Assembly (NCBI RefSeq): GCF_018069865.1
Contig: NZ_JAGQDG010000001.1
Coordinates: 124,001-188,000, forward strand
Source: Ideonella paludis
GTDB taxonomy: Bacteria; Pseudomonadota; Gammaproteobacteria; Burkholderiales; Burkholderiaceae_C
Direction: 5' to 3'
DNA: 64,000 bases
Positions 28,791 to 37,766 of this stretch are shown here, piece after piece (the stretch's first letter is position 1; the number at the start of each line of letters is the position of its first letter). The notes under the pieces were generated by a model. It was not told the DNA's origin. It worked only from the letters and a program-made list of their open reading frames with translations, and did not search any database. Made by a program: the position numbers and the translations under genes.

Positions 28791-30626
28791 ATGCAGTTCT
28801 TGTCTCTCCCTCTTCTTCCCCACATTCGCCGAGTCGGCCTCATGGGCGCGCTGTCGCTCGCCAGCCTTTTGGCAGTGGCCGCGCCCAACAGCAGCATCCG
28901 CTTCCAGGTCAGCGAGCCCTTGGAGCCCGAGCTGCGCGCCACGGCCCCGGCGCGCCTGCTGGCCCCCATCTCCAGCGCCAGCACGGATCGCTTGGTGATC
29001 CGCTACCGCAATGCCAACACCCGCGCTCAGGCTTACTCGGCCGCCCAGATCAGCAGCGCCAGCCACGCCAGCCTGTTTCGCGCAGGGCTGCAAGCCGTGG
29101 CCGTGCATCACAACGGCAACGGCGCTCAAGTGCTGAAGCTGGACCGCAAGCGCTCGGTAGCCTCCCTGCAGGCCACCGCTGCCCAGTTGATGGCGGATGA
29201 CCCCAATATTCTGTACGCCGAGCCGGACTACATCGCCCAGCCTCAAGCCGTGCCCAGCGACCCCTACTTCGGCCTGCAGTGGCATTACCACGAGGTTTCC
29301 GGCGGCCTGCGCCTGCCAGCGGCGTGGGACCTGTCAATCGGCACGGGCATCAACGTGGCGGTGATCGACACCGGTGTACGCCCCCACGCTGACTTGGTGG
29401 CCAATCTGCTGCCGGGGGCGGACATGATCTCAACCGCCGCCGTTTCGTTGGACGGAGATGGCCGCGACATGGACGCCAGCGACGTGGGCGATGGCTGCAA
29501 CGGCCGCAACAGCAGCTGGCACGGCACCCATGTGGCCGGCACCATCGCCGCTGTGGCCAACAACGGCATTGGCGGCGTGGGCGTGGCCCCGGGCGCCAAG
29601 ATCGTGCCGATCCGCGCCCTGGGCTGTGGCGGCGGCTACAACTCTGACATCGCTGATGGCATCGCTTGGGCCGCCGGCGCCTCGGTGCCAGGCGTCAGCA
29701 ACAACCCCAACCCTGCGCGCGTGATCAACCTGTCGCTGGGCGGGATGAGCCCGTGCTCGGCCACCCTGCAAACTGCGATCGACACGGCTCGCAGCCGCGG
29801 AGCCGTGGTGATCGTCGCTGCCGGTAACTCCAATGCATCGGCCAACAACTTCTCTCCCGCCAATTGCCGCGGCGTGATCACCGTTGCAGCCACCACCCGC
29901 AAGGGCGGCAAGGCGTCTTACTCCAACACCGGCTCGGTGGTCGACGTGGCCGCACCGGGTGGCAGCATGAGCACAGGGGCCGCAGACGGCGTGCTGTCAA
30001 CACTGAACACCGGCGCCACCACCCCGGGCAACGACTCCTACCAGTACTATCAAGGCACATCGATGGCCACGCCTCATGTGGCCGGTGCTGCGGCCTTGCT
30101 GCTGGCGCGTCGACCCAGCCTGATGCCTTATGAAACCGAGACCTTGCTGCGCAGCATGGTGCGCGCCTTCCCTGCAGCCTGCGCCTCCTGCGGCACGGGG
30201 ATCGTGGATGCAGCCCTGCTCACCCAGAGGGCCTTCTTGAGCGCCAACACCAATGTGGTGAACGTGACCGAGGCTGAACCCAACAACACCCACGCCACCG
30301 CACAATCCATCACGGCGCCGGCCGTGCGCATCTTGGGCAATGTCGGGCCGCTCAAGGACGCCGATGTCTTCAAGGTCACGCTCCCCGTGGGCGCAGCCTT
30401 CTCGGCGCGCATCCTGCCGCTTCAAGATGCCAACCTCGACATCGAGATTCGCAATCTGACCGGCACTGTGTTGGCCACGGGCGGCAACCTCCCGGCTGGC
30501 CGCGTTGACAGCATGAGCTACACCAACAAGGGCAAGACCCCGCTGGACCTGTATGTGCGTGTCACCTGGAAGTCCGGCGGCACCGGCAACGTCAACGGTG
30601 TCTACTCCTTGGAGATGGCGCGCTAA
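28791..30626 (+). CDS. Secreted subtilisin-like serine peptidase (S8)
   Basis: A 611-aa exported protease. A signal peptide (about residues 1-30) and a propeptide of about 130 residues precede the catalytic domain. The triad is Asp193 (VAVIDTG), His244 (WHGTHVAGT) and Ser424 (GTSMATPHVAGAAALL). The C-terminal 115 residues form a PPC-type beta domain (EAEPNNTHATAQSI start, GPLKDADVFKVTLP), usually removed after secretion. Paired cysteines in the catalytic domain suggest disulfides outside the cytoplasm. The gene stands alone and is convergent with the LytTR regulator. Confidence 0.94.
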   Translation: MQFLSLPLLPHIRRVGLMGALSLASLLAVAAPNSSIRFQVSEPLEPELRATAPARLLAPISSASTDRLVIRYRNANTRAQAYSAAQISSASHASLFRAGLQAVAVHHNGNGAQVLKLDRKRSVASLQATAAQLMADDPNILYAEPDYIAQPQAVPSDPYFGLQWHYHEVSGGLRLPAAWDLSIGTGINVAVIDTGVRPHADLVANLLPGADMISTAAVSLDGDGRDMDASDVGDGCNGRNSSWHGTHVAGTIAAVANNGIGGVGVAPGAKIVPIRALGCGGGYNSDIADGIAWAAGASVPGVSNNPNPARVINLSLGGMSPCSATLQTAIDTARSRGAVVIVAAGNSNASANNFSPANCRGVITVAATTRKGGKASYSNTGSVVDVAAPGGSMSTGAADGVLSTLNTGATTPGNDSYQYYQGTSMATPHVAGAAALLLARRPSLMPYETETLLRSMVRAFPAACASCGTGIVDAALLTQRAFLSANTNVVNVTEAEPNNTHATAQSITAPAVRILGNVGPLKDADVFKVTLPVGAAFSARILPLQDANLDIEIRNLTGTVLATGGNLPAGRVDSMSYTNKGKTPLDLYVRVTWKSGGTGNVNGVYSLEMAR

Positions 30627-30661
30627 GCTGCCCCCCTTCGCAGCCCCTGTTGACTCCCCAC

Positions 30662-30681
30662 ACGGCGCTCTCGGGCGCCGT
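30662..30681. terminator. Hairpin between convergent genes
   Basis: A 7-bp perfect stem, ACGGCGC (30662-30668) and GCGCCGT (30675-30681), with a 6-base loop, midway between the convergent subtilase and LytTR genes. It lacks a T-run on either strand, so it is at best a weak bidirectional terminator. Confidence 0.4.
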
Positions 30682-30688
30682 TGTCGCG

Positions 30689-31528
30689 TCACATGCCCTT
30701 GAAGAGATGGGCGTAGCTGCGGCTGACTTCCAGCTTTTCCGTGTGGCCCTTGACGGCCACGATCTGGCGCCCACGATAGTCCCGCGTGACGCCGGCAATG
30801 GCAGGCACGGCCACCAAGGTTGAGCGATGGATCTGCCAAAAGCGCTCAGGGTCCACCTCATCCACCAACTCTTTGATGGGCTTGCGGATCAAGGCCTCGA
30901 CGGTCGCCGTCTGCACCCGGGTGTACTTTTCATCGCTGATGAAAAACAGCACCTCTTCGATGGGGATCATCTGAATGGCCGCGCCCACATTGGCCTGAAT
31001 CCACTTGAGATAAGTGCGCGGTTGGCCGCCTGTGTTGGCCGCCAAGCGGTGCAAGAGCTGCTGCAAAGGTGCCGGAGCATCTTCCGTTGAAGACTCCGGG
31101 TGCGCTCGCGCCTTCAGCCGCGCCTGCAAACGCTCCACCATCCGCTTGAGCCGCTCCACCTCGGCAGGCTTCAGGATGTAGTCGGTGGCCCCTTGCTCAA
31201 AAGCCTCGACGGCGTATTGGTCGTAGGCCGTGATGAACACGATCTCGGGCAGAACTTCATCGTCGCCCGTTTCCATCTGGGCAATCTCGCGCGCGGCCTG
31301 CACGCCTGTCATGCCGGGCATGCGGATGTCGAGGAACACCACATCGGGCCGATGTTCTTGCACCAGCTCCACCGCCTCTAGGCCGTTCTTGGCCTCGGCC
31401 ACGATGGTCAGGTCTGGCCAAACCTCGGCCAGCCGGGCTCGGAGTTGGTCGCGCATCAAGCGTTCGTCATCGGCCAAGACCGCACGGGGGGCCGACACGT
31501 TGGGAGCAGTAGATGTCATGGTTGTCAT
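30689..31528 (-). CDS. LytTR response regulator
   Basis: A 279-aa DNA-binding response regulator. The receiver domain has the acidic pair at 20-21 (ADDE), the phosphorylated Asp67 in VVFLDIRMPG, and a conserved Thr/Lys in FITAYDQYAVEAF..DYILKPAE. The C-terminal LytTR domain (about 175-275) carries EEVLFFISDEKYTRVQT and FWQIHRSTLVAV. It is third in an operon with a LytS-type kinase and a small membrane protein, so the kinase at 31992 is its likely partner. Targets are unknown. Confidence 0.92.
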   Translation of the reverse strand: MTTMTSTAPNVSAPRAVLADDERLMRDQLRARLAEVWPDLTIVAEAKNGLEAVELVQEHRPDVVFLDIRMPGMTGVQAAREIAQMETGDDEVLPEIVFITAYDQYAVEAFEQGATDYILKPAEVERLKRMVERLQARLKARAHPESSTEDAPAPLQQLLHRLAANTGGQPRTYLKWIQANVGAAIQMIPIEEVLFFISDEKYTRVQTATVEALIRKPIKELVDEVDPERFWQIHRSTLVAVPAIAGVTRDYRGRQIVAVKGHTEKLEVSRSYAHLFKGM

Positions 31529-31558
31529 GATAGTGGGGCCTGTGTAGTCGCCGGTCCG

Positions 31559-31963
31559 TCAGGCCCGTGTTGCCAAAACCTGTGGCGCTGCTGGGCGCAG
31601 TGCGCGCCACAGCGCCCACACGAGCAGCCACAGAGGCGACAACACCAGTGCCACAGCCAAGGCCGCTGCTGCAAAAAGCAAACCCAGCATCAGCACGACC
31701 AAGAGCAAGGGCACTGCCAAGCCCAACAGCAGGATCAAGGGCACCATCAGCACCACCAATACCAGCGCCAACGCCAGCCCTGCCACCCACCATCCAAATC
31801 CTTCGGCGCTGGGCGCCGGCCAACGGTAGACCTCGTCATCCATGACGATGGACACATCCGGCCAAGCGCCTGCAGCCAGCTCCAGCGCAAAGCCGCCAAG
31901 CACCACCGCAGCCAGCACGCCCACCAGCAAGGCGCACAGCAGAAAACGAACAATGAATCTCAT
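31559..31963 (-). CDS. Small inner-membrane protein in a two-component operon
   Basis: A 134-aa protein that I do not recognise. There is one hydrophobic helix at the N-terminus (residues 5-30), then a short acidic extracytoplasmic loop (PDVSIVMDDEVYRWPAPSAE). A very hydrophobic stretch from about 60 to 125 makes two or three helices of Leu, Val and Ala. It sits between the kinase and regulator genes with gaps of 28 and 30 bases, so it is co-transcribed. A sensory accessory role is possible, from position only. Confidence 0.7.
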   Translation of the reverse strand: MRFIVRFLLCALLVGVLAAVVLGGFALELAAGAWPDVSIVMDDEVYRWPAPSAEGFGWWVAGLALALVLVVLMVPLILLLGLAVPLLLVVLMLGLLFAAAALAVALVLSPLWLLVWALWRALRPAAPQVLATRA

Positions 31964-31991
31964 GATCTTCTCCTGTCAGTCGGCGACACGC

Positions 31992-33470
31992 TCAAGCCTC
32001 TGCGGCCAGTGTCTTGTAGGGCACGGTGAGGGTGACTTTGGTGCCGCAGGGCTGATTGGCGACCACGGTCACACTGGCTTGGTTGCCATAAAGCAGTTGC
32101 AAGCGCTCGCGGATATTGGCCAGGCCCACGCCTGTACCCGCAGTGGCAGCGTTGCCAAAGCCCACGCCCGTGTCAGCCACTGTGACGCTCAGCTTGCCGT
32201 GGATGATTTCGGCCGCGATGCGCAAGCTGCCGCCTTCTGCCTTGGGCTCCAAGCCGTGGCGGATGGCGTTTTCCACCAAGGTCTGAATCATCATCGCCGG
32301 GAACTCGGCAGACAACAAACCTTCTGGCACCTCGATGCTGGCCTCCAGCCGCTCTTCCATGCGGACCTTCAAGATCTCCACATAGGGCCGCACCACGGCC
32401 AGCTCACGGCCCAGGTCGCGCGAGCCGCCTTCATGGGTGTCACGCATCGTGGGCATGCTGGCGCGCAGCAGGGCGATCAGGTTCTTCTGCATCTGGCTGG
32501 CCCGCGGTGGGTCCGTCTCGATGAGAAAGTCGATCGAGGCCAAGGTGTTGAACAAGAAGTGGGGCTCGACCTGCGCTTGCATGGCAGCGACCCGGGCCTC
32601 CAAGACTTGGCGGCGCAGCGACTCGGCCTCCGCAGTCTCCGTGGCTTGGGCGGCCTTCACCTCGGCCTGCATGCGGCCTTTGTAGGTGATCTTCAGGATG
32701 ATGGACGCGACGATCCACAGAAAGGCCAGTTGGGGCAGGGCGTCGCCCAGACGCACTTCGCGGGTCGAGACCTGCCTGCCGCGCTCCACCGCGCGGGCCA
32801 AGTCCTCTTCCACTTCGCGCTCAGCTTCCAAGGCTTCAACCACATCCTGGCGCGCCTGATCAATCGCCTCACGCACGGCCTCGGCGTCAGCGCCCGGCGG
32901 CAAGGTGATCTTCACGCCCTTGTCGCCCGCCGTGATCTCCACCACCGGCTGATGATTGACCACCACCCCGAACTGGCCCTCTGAGGCTTTGGTTTGTGGG
33001 GCCGAGGCGGCTGAGGCGGCTGCGCCTGACGCTGCTGCGGCTTTCTCTCGCGACAGGATTCGGACACCGTTTTCGTCAATGGTGATGTCGACCCGCTCAC
33101 CACCAATCTTCAAACCAGGCCCTTTCTTGGCAGGTGCTGACGGCACCTCCGCAGGGGCGACCGGCGAGGCCTCTGAGGCCGGCAGCTCGGGTGGTTTGGG
33201 CGCCTCGGGGGCCTTGGGCGTCGGCTTCGGCTTGGGCGGCGTGGCCTGCGTGACGGGGTGTTCAATCGTTTCCGTGAAGCGCCAGCTGAACGGCGGCACC
33301 TCTTGAAGGATGGCCGCCAAGATCAAGAGCAGCACCGACAACACCGCGAACCGCCGCCACGTGATGCTCACCAGCCAATTGGCGTAAGCGTGGAAGCCTT
33401 GCACCGTGGCTCGGGCAAAGCGCTGCCAGCGGTTGCTGCTGTGCAGAGGGGGTTGGGAAGTCGTGTTCAT
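31992..33470 (-). CDS. LytS-type sensor histidine kinase with Pro/Ala-rich sensor region
   Basis: A 492-aa membrane kinase. Helix 1 (about 40-56) and helix 2 (about 245-262) flank an extracytoplasmic region of nearly 190 residues. That region starts with a Pro/Lys-rich spacer (75-115), then two beta-like segments (DITIDENGVRILS and VEITAGDKGVKITL) split by an Ala run, and a charged helix. The kinase part has the family's phosphoacceptor His304 in QVEPHFLFNTL, the N box TLVENAIRHGL, and G boxes DTGVGF and GTGVGLANIRERL. It is first in the three-gene operon. Signal is unknown; the sensor region matches no family I know. Confidence 0.9.
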   Translation of the reverse strand: MNTTSQPPLHSSNRWQRFARATVQGFHAYANWLVSITWRRFAVLSVLLLILAAILQEVPPFSWRFTETIEHPVTQATPPKPKPTPKAPEAPKPPELPASEASPVAPAEVPSAPAKKGPGLKIGGERVDITIDENGVRILSREKAAAASGAAASAASAPQTKASEGQFGVVVNHQPVVEITAGDKGVKITLPPGADAEAVREAIDQARQDVVEALEAEREVEEDLARAVERGRQVSTREVRLGDALPQLAFLWIVASIILKITYKGRMQAEVKAAQATETAEAESLRRQVLEARVAAMQAQVEPHFLFNTLASIDFLIETDPPRASQMQKNLIALLRASMPTMRDTHEGGSRDLGRELAVVRPYVEILKVRMEERLEASIEVPEGLLSAEFPAMMIQTLVENAIRHGLEPKAEGGSLRIAAEIIHGKLSVTVADTGVGFGNAATAGTGVGLANIRERLQLLYGNQASVTVVANQPCGTKVTLTVPYKTLAAEA

Positions 33471-33644
33471 GGGCGTTCACCAAGCTACTGGGTCGAGGTC
33501 ACTCGTCGCGGAGTCACCATGGAGCCACTGTACGGGCCCGCCGAGCCCACGTCAGCCCGCAAGCGACACGCTGCACGGAAGAGCGGACAGGCTGCACCTG
33601 CGACAGACAAGGCGCAGCGCGGCCAAGCCTGCAGGCCGCCCAGC

Positions 33645-34679
33645 TCAGCGACGCTCGACGACCAAGGGCACCAATTGCAAGGCTGCACGCACTTGAGCAG
33701 CAGCCTCTTGCGCCGCCTCCCGGCTGGGGTAAGGCCCGGCCTGCAGGCGGTGCAAGCGGCCATCGGCAAAGACGGTCAGCAAGGGTGCCAGCCAATCCAG
33801 CCCCGCGGAGACCTTTTGCTGAAAGCTGTAAGCGCCGTTAGCGCGGCCGAAGGCGCCCAATTGCAACCAGAAGCCCACCGCCGCCGTGGTGTAGGCACGG
33901 TCGGTGGTGGGTGACTTGCCAGGCAGTTCGGTGGCTTGTGGCGCCATCGCAGGCGGCACAGGCGTCGCGACGGCCTTGGCCACCGCAACAGGCGGCGCGC
34001 TGGGCGCAGGCACGGCCGGCGCAGCCGCCTGCACCGAGCCGCTCCCTTCAGCCATGGCGCGAATGTCGTCGTGGGTCAGACGCCGCACCTCCACCGGAGA
34101 CACTCCACCCAGCACTCCCAGCTTGCCCGCGGCGGCATAAGAAAGGTCGATCACCCGCCCCGCCACAAACGGCCCGCGGTCGTTGATGCGCACCACCACC
34201 TCACGCCCACTGGCCACATGGCGCACCAGCGCATAGCTGGGGATGGGCATGGTTTTGTGGGCGGCCGTCATGGCGTGCATGTTGTAGACCTCGCCACTGG
34301 CTGTGCGGCGACCGTGGAACTTGCGCCCGTACCAGGAGGCCAAGCCGGTTTCCACCAGGGGCTCATCCTTGGTCAGCGGCACATAGGCCTCACCCAGCAC
34401 CTCATACGGCTTGTTGGGCCCGCCCTGTCGAATGGGCTCGACCTTGGGCGCTGCATCGGCAATGGTGGCGGGGTCTGGACCGGGCAGTTCAGGCGGACCA
34501 TCGGCGCCCGGTGGCAGGGCCACCCGGGCTGGCTTGCTCGCCACGGGTGGCTTGTCCGCTTTGGCCGGAGCCGTGGGTGTGGAACTACACCCCGCCAGGG
34601 CCAACAGGCTTGCGACCAGGATCCCAGCCCAAAGCCCAGGACGTGCCTCACGCCGCCAAAAAGAATCGCCAACCACCAT
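33645..34679 (-). CDS. rlpA: RlpA-like septal ring lipoprotein
   Basis: A 344-aa lipoprotein with lipobox ALAGC (Cys31). After a Pro/Ala linker comes the double-psi beta-barrel with GLASWYGRKFHGRRTASGE and RINDRGPFVAGRVIDLSYAAA, including the conserved Asp. The C-terminal 80 residues form a SPOR domain that binds denuded septal peptidoglycan. RlpA is a lytic transglycosylase acting on glycan strands lacking stem peptides. The frame runs to 34865, but the ATG at 34679 places the signal peptide correctly. Confidence 0.92.
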   Translation of the reverse strand: MVVGDSFWRREARPGLWAGILVASLLALAGCSSTPTAPAKADKPPVASKPARVALPPGADGPPELPGPDPATIADAAPKVEPIRQGGPNKPYEVLGEAYVPLTKDEPLVETGLASWYGRKFHGRRTASGEVYNMHAMTAAHKTMPIPSYALVRHVASGREVVVRINDRGPFVAGRVIDLSYAAAGKLGVLGGVSPVEVRRLTHDDIRAMAEGSGSVQAAAPAVPAPSAPPVAVAKAVATPVPPAMAPQATELPGKSPTTDRAYTTAAVGFWLQLGAFGRANGAYSFQQKVSAGLDWLAPLLTVFADGRLHRLQAGPYPSREAAQEAAAQVRAALQLVPLVVERR

Positions 34680-34882
34680 GATGAGTGAGCCCCTAATGGG
34701 CCAAGAATGGAACCGTCCTGTCACCATAGCCGCTCCTTTCTGGCACTCGCCGTCGTCTTGCCGCGCGGGGGCGGAGCTTGCGGTGCGATGCGGCAAAACA
34801 TCGCAACACTGTGGGGTGCTCCCCTCAGTGCCGGCCCGGAGGACTCGTAGCCACCTCGGAGCCATGCTCGACGAAGGTGATG

Positions 34883-34958
34883 TGGCGCGCCCGGCTGGGA
34901 TCGAACCAGCGGCCCCTGGCTTCGGAGGCCAGTACTCTATCCACTGAGCTACGGGCGC
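34883..34958 (-). tRNA. tRNA-Arg (anticodon CCG)
   Basis: A 76-base cloverleaf with encoded CCA. Acceptor stem GCGCCCG pairs with CGGGCGC. The D arm contains AGCTCAGTGGATAGAG. The anticodon stem CTGGC/GCCAG holds loop CTCCGAA with anticodon CCG, which reads CGG arginine codons. The T arm has GGTTCGATCC. No other tRNA is nearby. Confidence 0.96.
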
Positions 34959-35040
34959 CTGTCATGGGAGTTGAAGCGTGCATTCTAGCAGCGCCAAAGC
35001 GGCGTAGGCCGCGGCACTCAAAGTACGGGCTGAGCACCGC

Positions 35041-35046
35041 TATAAT
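35041..35046 (+). promoter_or_regulatory. Likely -10 element of the cytochrome gene promoter
   Basis: TATAAT, a perfect -10 hexamer 114 bases before the cytochrome start codon. The sequence 17 bases upstream has no strong -35. The implied leader is about 105 bases long. Confidence 0.45.
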
Positions 35047-35159
35047 CGACCGGCTTTCTTGCCGCGCCCCCGCGCGACATCAAGCCCCTGAGTTGTGCTC
35101 AGGCCTCTTACTCAGCGCTGTAGGCGCTGAATCTCTTACAGCCAGCGACCGAGGATTCC

Positions 35160-35708
35160 ATGAGCGACGCTCACGACAACGCCCAGCACGATCTGCCGCA
35201 CGAAGGGCCCATCAAGACCCCCAAGCAACTGGTGTGGTCGGTCGTGGCCTCATTTGTGGTGCCCATCATCGGCATCATTCTTTTGGTGAACTTCGTCGCC
35301 AGCGGCAACAAGAGCGCCCCCGGCACCAAAGCTTTGAGCGAAGAAGCCGTGGCTCAACGCATTCAGCCCATCGGCGCCGTGACCTTGAAGGTGGGCGGTG
35401 ACAACGCCGTGCTCAAGACTGGCGAGCAAGTGTTCCAAGCCCAATGCTCGGCCTGCCACACCTCCGGCGCTGCTGGCGCACCTAAGGTGGGCGATGCCGC
35501 CGCTTGGGGCCCGCGCGTGAAAACGGGCTACGACGCGCTGCTGACCTCTGCGCTCAAGGGCAAGGGCGCGATGGGCGCCCAAGGCGGCGGCGACTTCTCG
35601 GATGTCGAGATCGGCCGTGCCGTGGTCTACATGGCCAACCAAGGTGGCGCCAAGTTCGACGAGCCCAAGGCACCGGCCGCCGCCTCTGCCGCCAGCGCCG
35701 CGCAGTAA
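35160..35708 (+). CDS. Membrane-anchored cytochrome c5
   Basis: A 182-aa c-type cytochrome. A charged cytoplasmic N-terminus precedes one membrane helix (about residues 24-46). The haem-binding CSACH is at 96-100, within QVFQAQCSACHTSGAAGAPKVGD, the cytochrome c5 pattern. The axial Met is probably the one in GKGAMGAQGG (near 138). It would carry electrons in the periplasm between respiratory complexes. An Ala-rich tail ends the protein. A strong terminator follows. Confidence 0.92.
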   Translation: MSDAHDNAQHDLPHEGPIKTPKQLVWSVVASFVVPIIGIILLVNFVASGNKSAPGTKALSEEAVAQRIQPIGAVTLKVGGDNAVLKTGEQVFQAQCSACHTSGAAGAPKVGDAAAWGPRVKTGYDALLTSALKGKGAMGAQGGGDFSDVEIGRAVVYMANQGGAKFDEPKAPAAASAASAAQ

Positions 35709-35746
35709 GCAGCGTTCTTCCAGCAGCCGCGCAGCGGCCCCACAAG

Positions 35747-35771
35747 AAACCACCTTCGGGTGGTTTTTTTG
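35747..35771 (+). terminator. Rho-independent terminator after the cytochrome gene
   Basis: A perfect stem, AAACCACC (35747-35754) and GGTGGTTT (35759-35766), closes on a stable TTCG tetraloop and is followed by more T residues. The opposite strand has A residues before the stem, so it may also serve the convergent operon ending at 35776. Confidence 0.9.
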
Positions 35772-35775
35772 TGCC

Positions 35776-36312
35776 TCAGCGGCGGGCGGCTTGCGGGCTC
35801 AGGATGTAGCCGAAGTGCTGCGGCATGTGGCCAAAGGGCATCTCATGCAACACCCAGCGGCCAGCCTCGATTTCCTCAGCGGCCAGGCCCGTGTCTTGGC
35901 TGTGCACCAGGCCCAATCCCAGCGTGGTCAGCGCGAACAGCCGCCCCTCCTCGTCCAGCCAGGCCTGCTGCACCGCAGCGGGCTGTCCTGTGTGGCTCTC
36001 GCAAGCCAAGGCGCCATCGTCGTGCCGGTGCAGGCGCCACACCCAGGGCGCCGCTTCGAGCTCCACATACACACGCTGCGGCCCGTTTTGAAAAAACCAG
36101 CAGCCTGCGGCATCGGCCTCGTAATTGCGGCCAATGAACTCGCGCAGCTTGTCGTGGACGATCTTGCTGCCCTTGACGGCCGGAAAAGGCCCGGCCGCCT
36201 GCGTGCGGTCGTCCCGCATATACCAATCACCGCGCGCATCCAGCGCCAGCCAACCCACGCAGTCCGGCACATGCGGCCATTTGGCCAAGGCGGCTTTGAC
36301 AATGTCGTCCAT
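35776..36312 (-). CDS. Conserved unknown protein
   Basis: A 178-aa soluble protein with the look of a family I recall as a DUF common in Betaproteobacteria (opening MDDIVKAALAKWPHVP.C.GWLALDARG.WYMRDD), but I cannot name the DUF with certainty. No catalytic motif stands out. Many Trp and His residues lie in the second half. It starts 9 bases after the stop of the YheT-like gene and is last in the purU operon. No function is known to me. Confidence 0.75.
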   Translation of the reverse strand: MDDIVKAALAKWPHVPDCVGWLALDARGDWYMRDDRTQAAGPFPAVKGSKIVHDKLREFIGRNYEADAAGCWFFQNGPQRVYVELEAAPWVWRLHRHDDGALACESHTGQPAAVQQAWLDEEGRLFALTTLGLGLVHSQDTGLAAEEIEAGRWVLHEMPFGHMPQHFGYILSPQAARR

Positions 36313-36321
36313 GAGCGCAGC

Positions 36322-37293
36322 TTAGTGGGGTTGAGCCAGCCAGTCCAATACGGCGCCGGGCATGGTCACGACCTGGCTGGGCCAGCGCCCTGACGGAAAG
36401 CCCACATGGCCACCGGCCTCGGGCTGCCACAAGCGCACAAACTCCCCCACCTCGCCCACGCGGGGCAAGCACTCGGCCGGCACAAAAGGGTCGTTGCGAG
36501 CATTCAGCACCAGCGCCGGAATGCGCAAGCGCGCCAAATGCGGTTTGGCGGACGCCCGATCCCAATAGTCCTCGGTGTCTTTGAAGCCGTGCAGCGGTGC
36601 GGTGAAGAGGTTGTCGAACTCGTACAGGTCACGCGCCGCCAGCAATCTGTCGCGGTCAAACAAGCCGGGGTGTTGTTGCAATTTGGCGAGTGCCTTGGGC
36701 TTCATGGAGCGCAGGAACATGCGCGTGTAGACCTGTCGGCTGAAGCCTCGTGAGATGGCATGGCCGCAAGCGGCCAAGTCGATGGGTGAACAGATGGCGG
36801 CGACCGCACTGGCGGTCTGTGCAGCCGCCTCACCGGCTTCTTGGGCCCAGCGCAGCAAGGCATTGCCGCCCAGCGAGACCCCAGCCACCCGCAGCGGGTG
36901 CACCGAGCGCGCCCGCAAGCACGACAAGATCCAGCCAATCTCTTCAAAGTCGCCGGAGTGATACGCCCGAGGCGCCAGATTCAACTCGCCCGAACAACCT
37001 CTGAAATGAGGAACCGCAAAATTCCAACCGCGCTGCTGTGCACAGACCGCAAAGGCCTGCGCATAGGCGCTCTGCGAGGAGCCTTCCAAACCGTGGAACA
37101 ACACCACCCACGGCGCAGCACGCTCACCAAAGCGAAAGTCCACATCGATGAAGTCGCCATCCGGCGTGGCCCAGCGCTCGCGCTGAAAGGCCAGAGGCTC
37201 CACCACACCGCGCCGCGCCCACAGCGCAGCCCAGATGGTTTGCGCATGGCCGCCCGGCAGCCACCAAGGGGCTTGGTAGTGCTGCAAGGGCAC
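36322..37293 (-). CDS. YheT-like alpha/beta hydrolase
   Basis: A 323-aa alpha/beta hydrolase of the YheT/ABHD1-3 group. It opens with the group's PWWLPGGHAQTIWAAL motif. It has the oxyanion turn FHGLEGSS (66-73), the nucleophile Ser140 in AGVSLGGNALL, an Asp in LNARNDPFVP and the catalytic His in GGHVGFP. Members act on esters or lipids, but bacterial substrates are unproven. The start is a GTG at 37293, two bases after the stop of the previous gene, implying tight coupling. Confidence 0.9.
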   Translation of the reverse strand: MPLQHYQAPWWLPGGHAQTIWAALWARRGVVEPLAFQRERWATPDGDFIDVDFRFGERAAPWVVLFHGLEGSSQSAYAQAFAVCAQQRGWNFAVPHFRGCSGELNLAPRAYHSGDFEEIGWILSCLRARSVHPLRVAGVSLGGNALLRWAQEAGEAAAQTASAVAAICSPIDLAACGHAISRGFSRQVYTRMFLRSMKPKALAKLQQHPGLFDRDRLLAARDLYEFDNLFTAPLHGFKDTEDYWDRASAKPHLARLRIPALVLNARNDPFVPAECLPRVGEVGEFVRLWQPEAGGHVGFPSGRWPSQVVTMPGAVLDWLAQPH

Positions 37294-37295
37294 GT

Positions 37296-37745
37296 TCAGT
37301 GCAGCACCGACGGTGCCTCAACCACCTCGGGCGGGGCATGCGGTGTGCCGGGGCTGGCGTGGTGCACAGCCAAGCGCCAGCCTTGGGTGGTCTTGAAGTA
37401 GACATTGGTGGCCATCACCCAGCCGACCTTGGGCCCTTCTGCCGTCAGCAGATCGACCCGCTCCATCACGCTGTGCACCGAGCTGCTGAGGGACTGCACT
37501 CGCCGCACGTTCTCGGCGTGCACCTGGATCGCGCCATTGGCAAACACCGCCTCGAATGCCGCGCGGATGGCTACATGGCCCACCATGCGCGGGCCACCGG
37601 GGTGGATGCAGACGATGTCGTCCTCTTCCGTCCACAGCGCCATCAACTTGTCGATATCGGCCTCGCGCAACGCTTCATAGAACTGCGCCTCGACATCGTC
37701 GGGCGAGGCCATCAGGGCAGCGGTTTGGGCTTTGTGGCGTGGCAT
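37296..37745 (-). CDS. SnoaL/NTF2-like protein
   Basis: A 149-aa protein with the NTF2-like fold of the SnoaL/DUF4440 group. Its N-terminal helix (VEAQFYEALREADIDKLMALW) leads to the conserved EDDIVCIHPGGPRMVG strand pair. Later strands include VGWVMATNVYFKTTQGWRLAVHHAS, with the family's H-x-S ending. Such small cone-shaped domains bind ligands or act as simple enzymes; no substrate is evident. An alternative ATG at 37712 is possible. It lies 21 bases after purU. Confidence 0.82.
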   Translation of the reverse strand: MPRHKAQTAALMASPDDVEAQFYEALREADIDKLMALWTEEDDIVCIHPGGPRMVGHVAIRAAFEAVFANGAIQVHAENVRRVQSLSSSVHSVMERVDLLTAEGPKVGWVMATNVYFKTTQGWRLAVHHASPGTPHAPPEVVEAPSVLH

Positions 37746-37766
37746 GGTGGTCGTGGTGGAGTGGGG

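Noticed and set aside
34680-34865. A longer RlpA start adding 62 residues
   Set aside because: It would bury the lipoprotein signal inside the protein and it is rich in non-conserved residues.
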